64,000 nt of DNA from an uncultured Paludibaculum sp. Its GTDB lineage: Bacteria; Acidobacteriota; Terriglobia; Bryobacterales; Bryobacteraceae. Positions 16,175 to 24,682 of this stretch are shown one piece after another. Position 1 is the first letter of the stretch, and every line of letters starts with the position of its first letter. Where the stretch lies: assembly GCF_963665245.1 (NCBI RefSeq), contig NZ_OY762267.1, positions 3,754,001 through 3,818,000 on the forward strand, given 5' to 3'. The position numbers and the translations under genes were made by a program. The notes under the pieces are model-generated. The model was not told the origin of the DNA. It saw only the letters and a list, made by a program, of their open reading frames with translations, and ran no database searches.

Positions 16175-17704
16175 ATGGCTCAGATTCGTGCCGATGAAAT
16201 CGCTCGCGTACTGCGCGAAGAGATCGAAAATTACGATAAAGCGGTTCAGGTCTCCGAGACCGGGTATGTAGTCACGGTCGGGGACGGCATCGCCCGTATC
16301 CACGGCCTGGACAAAGTGATGGCCGGCGAACTCATCGAGTTCCCGCACGGTGTTTCGGGCATCGCCCTGAACCTGGACGAGGACGAAGTGGGTGCCGTGC
16401 TGCTGGGCGAGGCATACGCCATCCGCGAGGGCGACGAAGTCCGCCGTACGGGCCGCATCATGTCGGTGCCCGTGGGTGAGGCGATGATCGGCCGCGTCGT
16501 GAATGCGCTGGGCCAGCCCATCGACGACAAAGGCCCCATCGACACCAAGGAATTCTTCGCGATCGAACGCATCGCCCCGGGCGTCATCGACCGCAAGCCG
16601 GTGAAAGAGCCCTTGCAGACCGGCCTGAAGGCGATCGATGCCATGATCCCCGTTGGCCGCGGCCAACGCGAGTTGATCATCGGCGACCGCCAGACGGGTA
16701 AGACAGCCATCGCCCTGGACACGATCATCAACCAGAAGGGCAAGGGCGTCATTTGTATTTACGTCGCCATTGGCCAGAAGCGGTCGACGGTCGCCCAGGT
16801 GGTGAAGACGCTGCAGGACTACGGTGCCATGGACTACACCATCGTGGTCGCCGCCACGGCGTCAGAGTCAGCCGCGCTGCAGTACGTTGCGCCCTACTCG
16901 GGTTGCGCGATGGGCGAGTACTTCCGCGACAACTCCGGCCACGCCCTCTGCATCTACGACGATCTGTCCAAGCACGCCGCGGCGTACCGCGAGATTTCTC
17001 TGTTGTTGCGCCGTCCCCCGGGTCGTGAAGCGTTCCCCGGCGACGTGTTCTATTTGCACTCGCGGTTGCTGGAGCGTGCCGCGAAGCTGAGCGACAAGCT
17101 GGGCGGCGGCTCTCTCACCGCGCTGCCGTTTATTGAAACGCAGGCAGGCGACGTGTCGGCGTACATCCCCACCAACGTCATTTCGATCACAGACGGTCAG
17201 ATCTTCCTGCAGTCGGACATGTTCAACTCGAACCTACGTCCGGCCGTGGACGTCGGCATCTCTGTAAGCCGCGTGGGCGGCAACGCGCAGATCAAGGCGA
17301 TGAAGCAGGTAGCCGGCTCGCTGCGTCTCGACCTGGCGCAGTATCGAGCCCTGGCTGCATTCGCCCAGTTCGGGTCCGACCTCGACAAGGCGTCGCAGGC
17401 GCAGTTGAATCGCGGTCGCCGTCTGACTGAGATCCTGAAACAGGGCCAGTATCATCCACTGCCCGTGGAGAAGCAGATCCTCATCATCTACGCCGGCACG
17501 AACGGCTGGCTGGACGATATGGAAGTGGAGTGGTGTCTGCCCTTCGAAGCCGGCCTGTACCGTTTCGTCGAGAACGGCCACGCCGACCTGTTGAAGGACA
17601 TCCGGGAGAAGGCAGCCCTCGACGACAACATCAAGGGGCGGCTGGACACCGTTCTGAAAGAGTTCAAGCAGCGCTTCCTGGCCGAGCGCAAGGCCGGCAA
17701 GTAG
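16175..17704 (+). CDS. atpA: ATP synthase F1 subunit alpha
   Basis: 509 residues, full length. P-loop GDRQTGKT, the family segment VSRVGGNAQIKAMKQVAG and the N-terminal beta-barrel are present. Alpha provides the non-catalytic nucleotide sites of the rotary enzyme. Next in the usual delta-alpha-gamma-beta-epsilon order. Confidence 0.99.
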   Translation: MAQIRADEIARVLREEIENYDKAVQVSETGYVVTVGDGIARIHGLDKVMAGELIEFPHGVSGIALNLDEDEVGAVLLGEAYAIREGDEVRRTGRIMSVPVGEAMIGRVVNALGQPIDDKGPIDTKEFFAIERIAPGVIDRKPVKEPLQTGLKAIDAMIPVGRGQRELIIGDRQTGKTAIALDTIINQKGKGVICIYVAIGQKRSTVAQVVKTLQDYGAMDYTIVVAATASESAALQYVAPYSGCAMGEYFRDNSGHALCIYDDLSKHAAAYREISLLLRRPPGREAFPGDVFYLHSRLLERAAKLSDKLGGGSLTALPFIETQAGDVSAYIPTNVISITDGQIFLQSDMFNSNLRPAVDVGISVSRVGGNAQIKAMKQVAGSLRLDLAQYRALAAFAQFGSDLDKASQAQLNRGRRLTEILKQGQYHPLPVEKQILIIYAGTNGWLDDMEVEWCLPFEAGLYRFVENGHADLLKDIREKAALDDNIKGRLDTVLKEFKQRFLAERKAGK

Positions 17705-17725
17705 GCCCGATCCAGCGAGGTTTTC

Positions 17726-18589
17726 ATGCCCAGTTTGATCGACATACGCCGCCGGATCCGCTCGGTTAAGAACACCCAGCAGATCACGAAGGCCATGAAG
17801 ATGGTGGCCACGGCTCGCCTGCGCCGGGCGCAGGAGCGCGTGATCAATGCGCGACCCTATTCACGCATGGCCGGCGAGATTCTGCGCAACGTGGCGGCCG
17901 CCGCTGCCGGCGACGAGCGGGTGAGCGAGAATCCATTACTGGCCGTTCGCGAAGAGCGGCGGATCCAGTTTATTCTCGTCACTTCGGACCGCGGCCTGGC
18001 GGGCGGCTTCAACTCCAACCTGATCAAGGCCGCACAGCAGTTTCTGACGGAACACGCGGGCCAGCACGTCGAGATGGAGCTGTACGGGCGGAAGGCCCGC
18101 GATTTCTTCACCCGGCGGCCGGTCAAAGTCAGCGGCGACGTGACGGGCATCTCCCAGTCGCCCTCCCTGGCCGACGCCAAGGTATTGGCCGACAAGATGA
18201 TTGAACGCTTCAAGAACGAGGAAGTGGACGCGGTTTACCTGCTCTACAACGAGTTCAAGAGCGTCCTGACGCAGAAGGTCACGTTGAAGAAGATGCTGCC
18301 GATGGCGGTGCAGGCCGAAGGCACGCCGCAGCGGGACTACATCTTCGAGCAGCCTCCGGCCGAGATGCTGGGACGGCTGCTGCCCAACTACATTCTCCTT
18401 CAGATTCTGGAGGCATTTCTGGAATCGGCGGCGGCAGAACATGCAGCCCGCATGACGGCCATGGATGCGGCTTCCACCAACGCCAACGACGTTATCAACA
18501 AGCTGACCCTGTATATGAACCGGGTGCGGCAGGCCAGCATTACGCGCGAAATTATCGAAGTTGTCAGCGGGGCCAGCGCCCTCGAATAG
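17726..18589 (+). CDS. atpG: ATP synthase F1 subunit gamma
   Basis: 287 residues. N-terminal helix IRRRIRSVKNTQQITKAMKM and C-terminal helix MTAMDAASTNANDVINKLTL plus RVRQASITREIIEVVSGASA form the rotor shaft inside the alpha3beta3 head. Length and both helices are canonical. Confidence 0.98.
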   Translation: MPSLIDIRRRIRSVKNTQQITKAMKMVATARLRRAQERVINARPYSRMAGEILRNVAAAAAGDERVSENPLLAVREERRIQFILVTSDRGLAGGFNSNLIKAAQQFLTEHAGQHVEMELYGRKARDFFTRRPVKVSGDVTGISQSPSLADAKVLADKMIERFKNEEVDAVYLLYNEFKSVLTQKVTLKKMLPMAVQAEGTPQRDYIFEQPPAEMLGRLLPNYILLQILEAFLESAAAEHAARMTAMDAASTNANDVINKLTLYMNRVRQASITREIIEVVSGASALE

Positions 18590-18599
18590 GAATTCCATC

Positions 18600-20057
18600 A
18601 TGTCCACAGCAGCGCAACAGGAAGTTCTTGGAAAAGTAATTCAGGTATCCGGACCAGCCGTCGACCTGCAGTTCCCCGAAGGGCAGATCCCCGTCATTTA
18701 TACGGCGGTGAAGATCACCAGTGAAGGGTTCGACGTGCCTGAGCCCATCAACATCATGGTGGAAGTCATGCAGCACATCGGCGAAGGCCGGGTGCGCTGC
18801 GTGGCCCTGCAACCCACGGATGGTCTGGTGCGCGGCATGAAGGCGATCTCGACGGGCGCGCCGATCACCGTTCCGGTGGGCAAGCAAACCCTGGGCCGCG
18901 TCCTGAACGTACTCGGCGAACCGGTGGACCAACAGGGTCCGGTCAACACCGAGAAGCGATTCCCCATTCACCGCGAAGCCCCGATGTTCGACGAGCAGTC
19001 GACCGGCCTGCAGATGTTCGAAACGGGCATCAAGGTCATCGATCTTCTCGAGCCTTACCTGCGCGGCGGCAAGATCGGCCTGTTCGGCGGCGCCGGTGTC
19101 GGCAAGACCGTCGTCATCATGGAGCTGATCAACAACATCGCCATGAAGCACGGCGGCGTGTCGGTGTTCGCCGGAGTGGGTGAGCGCACCCGCGAAGGCA
19201 ACGACCTCTGGCTGGAAATGCAGGAATCGGGCGTACTTGACCCCACCGACTGGACGAAGTCGAAGGTGGCGTTGATCTACGGCCAGATGACCGAGCCCCC
19301 AGGGGCTCGTCTGCGTGTCGGCCTCACCGGCCTGACCGTGGCTGAGTATTTCCGCGACGAAGAGGGCCAGGACGTGCTGCTCTTCATCGACAACATCTTC
19401 CGGTTCACCCAGGCCGGTTCCGAAGTATCCGCGCTGCTGGGCCGCATGCCTTCGGCGGTGGGTTACCAGCCCAACCTGGCCACGGAAATGGGCGAATTGC
19501 AGGAACGCATCACCTCAACGAACAAGGGCTCGATCACGTCTGTGCAGGCCATCTACGTGCCGGCCGACGACTACACCGATCCGGCTCCGGCGACCACCTT
19601 CGCCCACCTCGACGCCACCACGCAGCTGTCGCGCGACATCTCGGCCCTGGGCATCTACCCGGCCGTCGATCCGCTCACCTCTACTTCCCGCATTCTCGAT
19701 CCGCTGGTAGTCGGCGACGATCATTACTCCACGGCACAGCGCGTGAAGGGTGTACTGCAGCGCTACAAGGACCTGCAGGACATCATCGCGATTCTGGGCA
19801 TGGACGAACTGTCGGAAGAAGACAAGCTCAGTGTCTCGCGCGCCCGCAAGATCCAGCGCTTCTTCTCGCAGCCGTTCCACGTGGCCGAGCAGTTCACCGG
19901 CTTCAAGGGCAAGTATGTGAAACTGGCTGACACCATCAAGGGCTTCAAGGAAATCGTTGACGGCAAGCATGACGACGTCCCCGAGCAGGCCTTCTACATG
20001 CAGGGCACGATCGAAGACGTGCTGGAGCGCTCCGAGCAGATCAAGAAGGCGAATTAA
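18600..20057 (+). CDS. atpD: ATP synthase F1 subunit beta
   Basis: 485 residues from the ATG at 18600, ten bases after the gamma stop; an in-frame ATG at 18561 lies inside gamma and is rejected. Catalytic P-loop GGAGVGKT, GERTREGNDLWLEM and RMPSAVGYQPNLATEMGELQ are intact. Beta holds the catalytic nucleotide sites. Confidence 0.99.
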   Translation: MSTAAQQEVLGKVIQVSGPAVDLQFPEGQIPVIYTAVKITSEGFDVPEPINIMVEVMQHIGEGRVRCVALQPTDGLVRGMKAISTGAPITVPVGKQTLGRVLNVLGEPVDQQGPVNTEKRFPIHREAPMFDEQSTGLQMFETGIKVIDLLEPYLRGGKIGLFGGAGVGKTVVIMELINNIAMKHGGVSVFAGVGERTREGNDLWLEMQESGVLDPTDWTKSKVALIYGQMTEPPGARLRVGLTGLTVAEYFRDEEGQDVLLFIDNIFRFTQAGSEVSALLGRMPSAVGYQPNLATEMGELQERITSTNKGSITSVQAIYVPADDYTDPAPATTFAHLDATTQLSRDISALGIYPAVDPLTSTSRILDPLVVGDDHYSTAQRVKGVLQRYKDLQDIIAILGMDELSEEDKLSVSRARKIQRFFSQPFHVAEQFTGFKGKYVKLADTIKGFKEIVDGKHDDVPEQAFYMQGTIEDVLERSEQIKKAN

Positions 20058-20060
20058 GCC

Positions 20061-20477
20061 ATGTCCGGACTGCTAACCCTGGAAGTCGCGACTCCGGAAC
20101 GCATGCTCCTGAAGGAGCAGGTGAAGGACGTCACGGTGCCCGGCCTCGACGGCGAATTGGGCATCCTGCCGGAACACGCCGCACTGCTTTCCGAACTGGG
20201 ATCCGGCCCGCTCGTGTATGAACTGCAGAATGGGCAGAAGAAGTACATTTCCATCTGCGGTGGATATGTGGAAGTGCTGCCGGACCATGTTCGCGTGCTG
20301 GCCGCACAGGCCGAGAACGCCAGCGAGATCGACGCCAAACGCGCCGAAGTCGCCCTGCAGCGCGCCAATGAGCGCCTGCTGCATCCGACGGCCGACCTGG
20401 ACGTGGCCCGTGCATTGAACGCCATGAAGCGCGCCCAGGCACGGCTGGCCGTGGCCAAACAAGCCGCCGGCAAGTAG
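20061..20477 (+). CDS. atpC: ATP synthase F1 subunit epsilon
   Basis: 138 residues: an N-terminal beta-sandwich (LEVATPERMLLKEQVKDVTV, PGLDGELGILPEHAALLSEL) and a C-terminal helical hairpin, the element that can inhibit ATP hydrolysis. Last gene of the operon, starting 3 bases after beta. The genes for subunits a and c are not here and must be elsewhere. Confidence 0.96.
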   Translation: MSGLLTLEVATPERMLLKEQVKDVTVPGLDGELGILPEHAALLSELGSGPLVYELQNGQKKYISICGGYVEVLPDHVRVLAAQAENASEIDAKRAEVALQRANERLLHPTADLDVARALNAMKRAQARLAVAKQAAGK

Positions 20478-20498
20478 CCTGATTCCCATCCCGATACA

Positions 20499-20523
20499 AT
20501 GGCGGTAGCGAACCTACCGCCAT
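20499..20523 (+). promoter_or_regulatory. 10-bp hairpin that includes the start codon of the next gene
   Basis: ATGGCGGTAG and CTACCGCCAT form a perfect 10-bp stem around a 5-base loop. The last two bases of the 3' arm are the first two of the ATG at 20522. No T-run follows, so a terminator is less likely than a structure that limits ribosome access; it could also act as a Rho-independent-like end of the atp mRNA. Confidence 0.5.
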
Positions 20524-20833
20524 GCATACCATAGCCGATATTTGTGTGATTCCCCTGGGCGTTGGGACGTCCGTGTCCCGCGAGGTGACCGTCTGCGAGC
20601 GGATTCTTCGAGAGTCCGGCCTCAAGACTATGTTGCACGCCTACGGCACCAACGTGGAAGGGGAGTGGGATGACGTAATGGCTGCCATTAAGCGCTGCCA
20701 CGAGGCCCTGCACGCGATGGGCGTGCCGCGCATCTCCACCAACATCCGCATTGGCACTCGCACCGACAAGGCGCAAACCATGCAGGATAAAGTCGAGCGA
20801 GTGGAGCGGCGGCTGGTTGAGGATACACTCTGA
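20522..20833 (+). CDS. MTH1187/UPF0045-family thiamine-binding protein
   Basis: 103 residues. MHTIADICVIPLGVGTSVS and the later FKG-free but typical segment MLHAYGTNVEGEWDDVMAAI match the small ferredoxin-like-fold family whose members bind thiamine or its pyrimidine part. Residues PRISTNIRIGTRTDKA near the C-terminus are also family-like. It begins inside a hairpin, 45 bases after atpC, and ends one base before mbfA. Cytoplasmic; physiological role is unproven. Confidence 0.82.
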   Translation: MHTIADICVIPLGVGTSVSREVTVCERILRESGLKTMLHAYGTNVEGEWDDVMAAIKRCHEALHAMGVPRISTNIRIGTRTDKAQTMQDKVERVERRLVEDTL

Positions 20834-20834
20834 C

Positions 20835-21794
20835 ATGGCCCGTAATTTCAAGGATCTGCACGAGCGGGAGATCCTCGCTCTGGCCATCGGTCTGGAAGAA
20901 GAAGATGGCCGCATTTATGCCGACTTTTCCGACGGGTTGCGCGAGACCTTTCCTGCGACGGCCGCCATGTTTGACGGCATCCGGGCCGAGGAGTCGAATC
21001 ACCGGGCCCGTCTGATTGAGCTTTTCCAGCACAAGTTCGGCGAGCACATTCCACTTATCCGCCGTACCGACGTGAATGGATTTGTCCAGCGGAAGCCCAT
21101 GTGGCTGGTGCGGCCACTGGGCATCAATGTGGTCCGTAAACAGGCGGAGATCATGGAGTTGGAGACTCGCCGCTTCTATGAGAAGGCGGCCCAACAGGTC
21201 TCAGACGCCTCCATCCGCAAGTTGCTGGGAGACCTGGCCGAGGAGGAGCGGAAGCACTCCGCGGCGGCCGAGTCGCTGGAGGAAGAACACCTTGCTCACG
21301 GTGAACGCGAGAAGGAAGACGCCGCGCACCGCCGCTTGTTCGTGCTCCAGATCATACAGCCGGGCTTGGCCGGGCTGATGGACGGCTCGGTGTCGACGCT
21401 GGCGCCGCTCTTTGCGGCGGCCTACTCGACGCATAATAGTTGGAACGCCTTCCTGGTCGGACTCGCCGCCTCAGTCGGCGCGGGCATCTCGATGGGCTTC
21501 GCCGAAGCGCTGTCCGACGATGGTTCCCTAACTGGACGAGGTCATCCCTGGATCCGGGGACTGGTCTGCGGCTTAATGACCACGGCCGGCGGCATCGGAC
21601 ACACACTGCCCTTCCTGATCCCAACCTTCCACCTGGCCATGACCGCCGCCGTGGCTGTGGTCGCCGTCGAACTGGCGGTGATCAGCTGGGTACGTCACCG
21701 GTACATGGACACGCCAATCGTGTCCGCCACCCTGCAGGTAGTGCTGGGCGGCGTGCTCGTGTTTCTGGCCGGAATGTTCATCGGAAGTGCTTAG
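20835..21794 (+). CDS. mbfA: Membrane-bound ferritin (ferritin-like domain fused to a VIT1/CCC1 iron transporter)
   Basis: 319 residues from the ATG at 20835, one base after the previous stop; a longer in-frame start overlaps that gene and is rejected. The N-terminal half (about 1-165) is ferritin-like with carboxylate/histidine pairs (EILALAIGLEEEDGRIYADF; EESNHRARLIELF; LAEEERKHSAAAESL). The C-terminal half is a VIT1-like membrane domain with about five helices, starting GLAGLMDGSVSTLAPLFAAA. Known MbfA proteins export iron and protect against peroxide. Iron-dependent regulation is plausible but no operator was identified. Confidence 0.9.
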   Translation: MARNFKDLHEREILALAIGLEEEDGRIYADFSDGLRETFPATAAMFDGIRAEESNHRARLIELFQHKFGEHIPLIRRTDVNGFVQRKPMWLVRPLGINVVRKQAEIMELETRRFYEKAAQQVSDASIRKLLGDLAEEERKHSAAAESLEEEHLAHGEREKEDAAHRRLFVLQIIQPGLAGLMDGSVSTLAPLFAAAYSTHNSWNAFLVGLAASVGAGISMGFAEALSDDGSLTGRGHPWIRGLVCGLMTTAGGIGHTLPFLIPTFHLAMTAAVAVVAVELAVISWVRHRYMDTPIVSATLQVVLGGVLVFLAGMFIGSA

Positions 21795-21815
21795 CGAGTC
21801 TTCCGAAAGCGGCGG

Positions 21816-22925
21816 TCAAACGTGGCAGAAGGCGCTCACCCGCGTGGCCACGGCCTGAGCCATCTGCGACGTGGTCGCGAAGCCGCCCATGTCGTAGGTG
21901 CGGACCTGCCCTTGTTCAATCACGGCGGCCACGGCGGACTCGATCGCCTTTGCCCTATCGAGTTCGCCGAGCCACTCCACCATGTCCCTTGCCGCCAGAA
22001 TCGTCGCCAGGGGATTGACCTTGTTCTGACCGGCATACTTCGGAGCGGAGCCGTGTGTGGGTTCAAACACGGCATACCTGTCGCCGATGTTGCCACTGTA
22101 GGCGAAACCCATCCCGCCGATGAGTTGCGCGCACAGGTCGGAGAGAATGTCGCCGAAGAGATTCGTCGTCACGATGATGTCGAAGTTCTGCGGATTCTTG
22201 ACCAGCCACATACACATGGCATCGACGTTGGCTGTATCGAACTCAACTTGCGGGTATTGTGAGGCGATCTTCTGCGCCTCGTCCAGAAAGACTCCGCAAG
22301 TGGCTCGCAGGACGTTGGCCTTGTGGACGGCGGTGACCCTTCTCCTGCCGTGCTTCACGGCGCACTCGAATGCCGCTTCGACGATACGGCGACAGGCATG
22401 GCGCGTCACACTGCGGATCGAGATGGCCGCATCCGGCGGAATCCGCTGCATGCCGGGTTCGTTCAGGAAGCTGTCCGGCACCACCGGATACTCGACACCG
22501 ATGTACATGCCCTCGGTGTTCTCGCGAAAGACAACGATGTCGATGTCGTTCCGGTAGTTCAGAGGGTTGCCGCGGAAGGCCTTGCAGGGCCGACGGCAGA
22601 CGTACAGGTCCAGCATCTGCCGCATCCGGACAATCGGGCTGCGGTAGACGAACCCGTGCCCATGGAGTTCGGGCGCCAGCTCTCGAAGTGCGTCGGGTCC
22701 CGGCTTGGACGTGATGGCGCCGAAGAAGGCGCAATCCGTCGAACGAAGCAGGTCCAACGTGCGCGGGGGAAGCGGGTCGCCTTCAGTCCTCCAGAACTCC
22801 CAGCCGATGTCGCCGTGAATGTACTCGGCCCGAAATCCTGAGGCGTCGAGGACCAGGCGTGCGGCGTCACAGACTTCCGGCCCTATGCCGTCTCCAGGCA
22901 GCCAAGCGATCTTGTGTTCTTTCAT
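21816..22925 (-). CDS. Isocitrate/isopropylmalate dehydrogenase-family beta-decarboxylating dehydrogenase
   Basis: 369 residues. GDGIGPEV near the start, FRENTEGMYIG, TNLFGDILSDLCAQLIGG and FEPTHGSAPKYAGQNKVNP are the signature of NAD(P)-dependent (R)-3-alkylmalate dehydrogenases. The family oxidises and decarboxylates isocitrate, homoisocitrate, 3-isopropylmalate or tartrate; sequence alone does not tell which. It is the last gene of a four-gene operon, 15 bases after the aconitase-type small subunit. The neighbouring lyase argues against simple leucine synthesis, which would need LeuA. Confidence 0.85.
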   Translation of the reverse strand: MKEHKIAWLPGDGIGPEVCDAARLVLDASGFRAEYIHGDIGWEFWRTEGDPLPPRTLDLLRSTDCAFFGAITSKPGPDALRELAPELHGHGFVYRSPIVRMRQMLDLYVCRRPCKAFRGNPLNYRNDIDIVVFRENTEGMYIGVEYPVVPDSFLNEPGMQRIPPDAAISIRSVTRHACRRIVEAAFECAVKHGRRRVTAVHKANVLRATCGVFLDEAQKIASQYPQVEFDTANVDAMCMWLVKNPQNFDIIVTTNLFGDILSDLCAQLIGGMGFAYSGNIGDRYAVFEPTHGSAPKYAGQNKVNPLATILAARDMVEWLGELDRAKAIESAVAAVIEQGQVRTYDMGGFATTSQMAQAVATRVSAFCHV

Positions 22926-22940
22926 GACGTATCTCCTCCC

Positions 22941-23453
22941 TTACGCCGCGTGCTTCTGCTTCAAATAGGGGATCAGCCCGCCGGCCTGCAGCAGTTCAAT
23001 GGCCCGCGGATCCAGCCGGGCAGCCGCGAAGGCCTTGCCACTGGTCAGGTTCCGGATTGCGCCCGCAGAAAGCTCGATTTCCAGTTCGTCGCCGACCGTG
23101 CAATCCACGCTGGCCAACGGCGCGACCACGGCCGGGAGTCCCAAGTTGATGGCATTGCGGTAGAAGATGCGGGCAAAGCTCGATGCGAGCACCGCACCGG
23201 CCCCGGCGTACTTGATGGCGGCCGCGGCCTGTTCGCGGCTGGAGCCGCAGCCGAAGTTCCGAGCCGCGACAATGATGTCGCCGGGCTTCAGCTGGCCGCG
23301 GACCTCCGGGTAGGTCAACTCGAAGAGGTGTTCGGCCGTCAGAGCCCGGTCCGTGATGTTCAGGTAACGGCCAGGATAGATGATGTCGGTATCGATGTTG
23401 TCCCCCAGGACCACGGCCACACGGCCGCGCAGCACTAGACTGTCGCTGGACAT
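22941..23453 (-). CDS. Aconitase-family dehydratase, small subunit (LeuD/HacB-like)
   Basis: 170 residues, the short archaeal-type swivel subunit. DNIDTDIIYPGRYLNI carries the substrate-recognition loop after YL (residues NI here, differing from the loops I recall for isopropylmalate or homoaconitate enzymes), and NFGCGSSREQA is the second conserved motif. Overlaps the large-subunit gene by 19 bases, so the two subunits are made together. Substrate not assigned. Confidence 0.85.
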   Translation of the reverse strand: MSSDSLVLRGRVAVVLGDNIDTDIIYPGRYLNITDRALTAEHLFELTYPEVRGQLKPGDIIVAARNFGCGSSREQAAAAIKYAGAGAVLASSFARIFYRNAINLGLPAVVAPLASVDCTVGDELEIELSAGAIRNLTSGKAFAAARLDPRAIELLQAGGLIPYLKQKHAA

Positions 23454-24682
23454 GGCAGTTCCTCCTTCACGACGGACTCAGGGTGCGCCAGTTCACCGGC
23501 AATGGCCGATGCGGCAACCACGGCGGGACTGGCGAGATAAACAAAAGAGTCCTTGCTGCCCATCCGTCCGTGGAAATTCCGGTTGGTGGAAGAAACGCAA
23601 TTCTCGCCGGCGGCCAGGATGCCCTGATGAACGCCGACGCAGGGTCCGCATCCCGGCGGATTCACAATCGCACCCGCATCGACCAACGTTTCCAGGTATC
23701 CGCGCCGCATGGCTTCGCGGTAGACCTGCTGGGAAGCGGGGATGATGATGAGCCGGGTCCGCGGATGCACTGTTCGCCCTTTGACGATGCGCGCCGCCAC
23801 TTCGAGATCCTCGAGTCGGCCATTGGTGCAGCTGCCGAGTACGGCCTGATGTACGGGCAGTCCCGCCAGTGCGGATAAAGGTCTCACATTGTCGACTGAA
23901 TGCGGGCAGGCGATTTGCGGCTGATCCAGTTCGGTGGAGGCGTCGACACGGATGATCCGCTCATACTCTGCGCCTTCATCCGCCGACAGCTCGTCCACCG
24001 GCGTAAACGCGACCTTGGCGCCCATTTCCATCGAGAGATTCGCCAGCACCATGCGGGATGCAACCGTCATCGACCGGATGGCCGGGCCATCGAACTCGAC
24101 GGCGCGGTAGTCGGCTCCGGCCGCGCCCAGTTGCCCGATCAAGTAGAGGATGAGGTCTTTGGCGGAGATCCAGGGCCGGAACGCCCCGCGCACTTCGATG
24201 CGAATCGTGGACGGAACCTTGAACCACAGCTTTCCTTCGGTCCAAACCCCAGCCATTTCCGTGGCGCCGATGCCCGTGGCGAAAGCGCCGAAAGCGCCGT
24301 GTGTCGTTGTGTGGGAATCCGTGCCCACTACCACCATGCCAGGCCGCACATGGCCACGCTCGGCCAACACCTGGTGGCAGATGCCGCCGCGGCCGACATC
24401 GTAGAAGTTCGCAATACCCTGCGCGGCCACAAACTCGCGCACCGCTTTGTGGGTGGTCGCGGTCTTCTCCGATTCCGCCGGGATACGGTGATCGAGGATG
24501 ATCACAATCTTCGAGGGGTCCCAGACGCGGGGCACTCCGATCTCGGCGAAGCTCTTGCGGACCAGGTCGGCGTTCTCATGGCTCAAGGCCAAGTCGACGT
24601 CGGCGACGACAATCTGGTCGGGGCGGACGGACTCCAGACCCGAGGCGCGGGCGAGTATCTTCTCCGCCATCGTCATGCGCAT
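23435..24682 (-). CDS. Aconitase-family dehydratase, large subunit (LeuC/HacA-like)
   Basis: 415 residues. Three cysteine ligands for the [4Fe-4S] cluster are visible in LGSCTNGRLEDL and PGCGPCVGVHQG; DSHTTTHGAFGAFATGIGAT and NRNFHGRMG are family motifs. Catalyses a dehydration/rehydration (hydroxyl shift) on a di- or tricarboxylate. The first ATG is 24682; an ATG at 24676 overlaps the upstream stop as ATGA and is equally likely. Part of the lyase-dehydratase-dehydrogenase operon. Confidence 0.87.
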   Translation of the reverse strand: MRMTMAEKILARASGLESVRPDQIVVADVDLALSHENADLVRKSFAEIGVPRVWDPSKIVIILDHRIPAESEKTATTHKAVREFVAAQGIANFYDVGRGGICHQVLAERGHVRPGMVVVGTDSHTTTHGAFGAFATGIGATEMAGVWTEGKLWFKVPSTIRIEVRGAFRPWISAKDLILYLIGQLGAAGADYRAVEFDGPAIRSMTVASRMVLANLSMEMGAKVAFTPVDELSADEGAEYERIIRVDASTELDQPQIACPHSVDNVRPLSALAGLPVHQAVLGSCTNGRLEDLEVAARIVKGRTVHPRTRLIIIPASQQVYREAMRRGYLETLVDAGAIVNPPGCGPCVGVHQGILAAGENCVSSTNRNFHGRMGSKDSFVYLASPAVVAASAIAGELAHPESVVKEELPCPATV

